Shown here piece after piece: positions 63,761-64,000 of a DNA stretch of 64,000 nt. The notes below the pieces were generated by a model, which saw only the letters and a list, made by a program, of their open reading frames with translations, searched no databases and was not told the DNA's origin. Where the stretch lies: positions 186,001 through 250,000 of the forward strand of contig CANMSI010000002.1 of assembly GCA_947500575.1 (NCBI GenBank). Direction: 5' to 3'. A program made the position numbers and the translations under genes. Source of the stretch: an uncultured Flavobacteriaceae bacterium (GTDB lineage: Bacteria > Bacteroidota > Bacteroidia > Flavobacteriales > Flavobacteriaceae). Numbering within the stretch: position 1 is the first letter of the stretch; each line of letters starts with the position of its first letter.

Positions 63761-64000
63761 ATGAGTGTCTTAGTAAATAAAGATTCTAAAATTATAGTTC
63801 AAGGATTTACCGGTAGCGAAGGAACTTTCCACGCGGAGCAAATGATTGCTTACGGAACCAATGTAGTTGGTGGTGTAACTCCGGGTAAAGGTGGACAAGA
63901 GCATCTTGGAAAACCTGTTTATAATACTGTGGAAGAAGCGGTAAGTGAAGTAGGAGCAGATACAACGATCATTTTTGTACCACCAGCTTTTGCTGCAGAT
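63761..64000 (+). CDS. sucD: Succinate-CoA ligase alpha subunit, 3' truncated
   Basis: The first 80 residues of SucD, the CoA-binding subunit of the TCA-cycle enzyme. The CoA motif [14 protein letters not shown] and the segment [17 protein letters not shown] are classical. The gene runs out of the window. Own promoter upstream, so it is a separate transcript from the lipid A genes. Confidence 0.95.
   Translation, partial: MSVLVNKDSKIIVQGFTGSEGTFHAEQMIAYGTNVVGGVTPGKGGQEHLGKPVYNTVEEAVSEVGADTTIIFVPPAFAAD

Noticed and set aside
1-64000. tRNA, rRNA, riboswitch or CRISPR elements
   Set aside because: No cloverleaf with T-loop GTTCRA pattern, no rRNA-like block and no regular repeat-spacer array was seen on reading both strands by eye; a covariance search could still find small RNAs.

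Overview
The window is chromosomal DNA from a member of the Flavobacteriaceae (Bacteroidota), probably a marine gliding-type flavobacterium. The support is threefold. Promoters carry the Bacteroidota -7 box TAnnTTTG and genes largely lack Shine-Dalgarno sequences. Genes typical of the phylum are present: PorX, fused LpxC-FabZ, the TIGR02757, DUF937 and DUF6146 families, and BatA-type proteins. The DNA is AT-rich throughout. I see no tRNA, rRNA, CRISPR array, insertion sequence or prophage. It is a core-genome stretch with a few accessory features.

Layout. 1-5.7 kb: end of a polysaccharide flippase, a secreted Ser/Arg-rich protein, uvrA. 5.9-8 kb: a tandem duplication of a two-gene cassette, each an ECF sigma factor followed by an unrecognised 47-residue protein. 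8-13.4 kb: nth (without its iron-sulphur cluster), bcp, a large conserved protein of unknown function, an MBL-fold hydrolase, an esterase and two paralogous small membrane proteins. 13.5-17.8 kb: a dihydroorotase-like protein lacking the catalytic histidines, translationally coupled to a BatA/vWA membrane protein, then a glycosyltransferase. 17.8-18.1 kb: remnant of a class III nucleotidyl cyclase. 18.1-22.3 kb: exported proteins (DUF2927 lipoprotein, SGNH hydrolase, S10 peptidase). 22.4-28.5 kb: oxidoreductase, TIGR02757, CPBP protease, LolD-like ATPase, msrA, folE and small membrane proteins. 28.8-34.1 kb: DUF6787/DUF6146/DUF937 proteins, serine biosynthesis (serA, serC), LuxC-like acyl-CoA reductase, dicluster ferredoxin. 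34.2-45.7 kb: ychF, a double-domain M16 peptidase, parE-parC, sterol desaturase-like enzyme, TerC, an XRE regulator. 46-55.9 kb: M14 peptidase, Lrp/AsnC regulator, DinB protein, aroB, proline dehydrogenase, alanine dehydrogenase, tsaE, and a new-looking repeated four-helix membrane family. 56-64 kb: porX (type IX secretion regulator), an HD phosphohydrolase, then the lipid A run lpxD, lpxC-fabZ, lpxA, efp, a second lpxD-like gene, and the start of sucD.

How the genes fit together. The right end makes the outer membrane (lipid A) and sits beside the regulator of type IX secretion. The left end exports surface polysaccharide. The middle holds central metabolism (serine, aromatic precursors, proline/alanine catabolism, folate/pterin), DNA repair and topology, and lipoprotein sorting. 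Points most worth following up are the duplicated sigma/microprotein cassette, the degenerate dihydroorotase with BatA, the cysteine-free endonuclease III, the cyclase remnant, the internally duplicated membrane family with a palindromic site upstream, and the divergent second LpxD.
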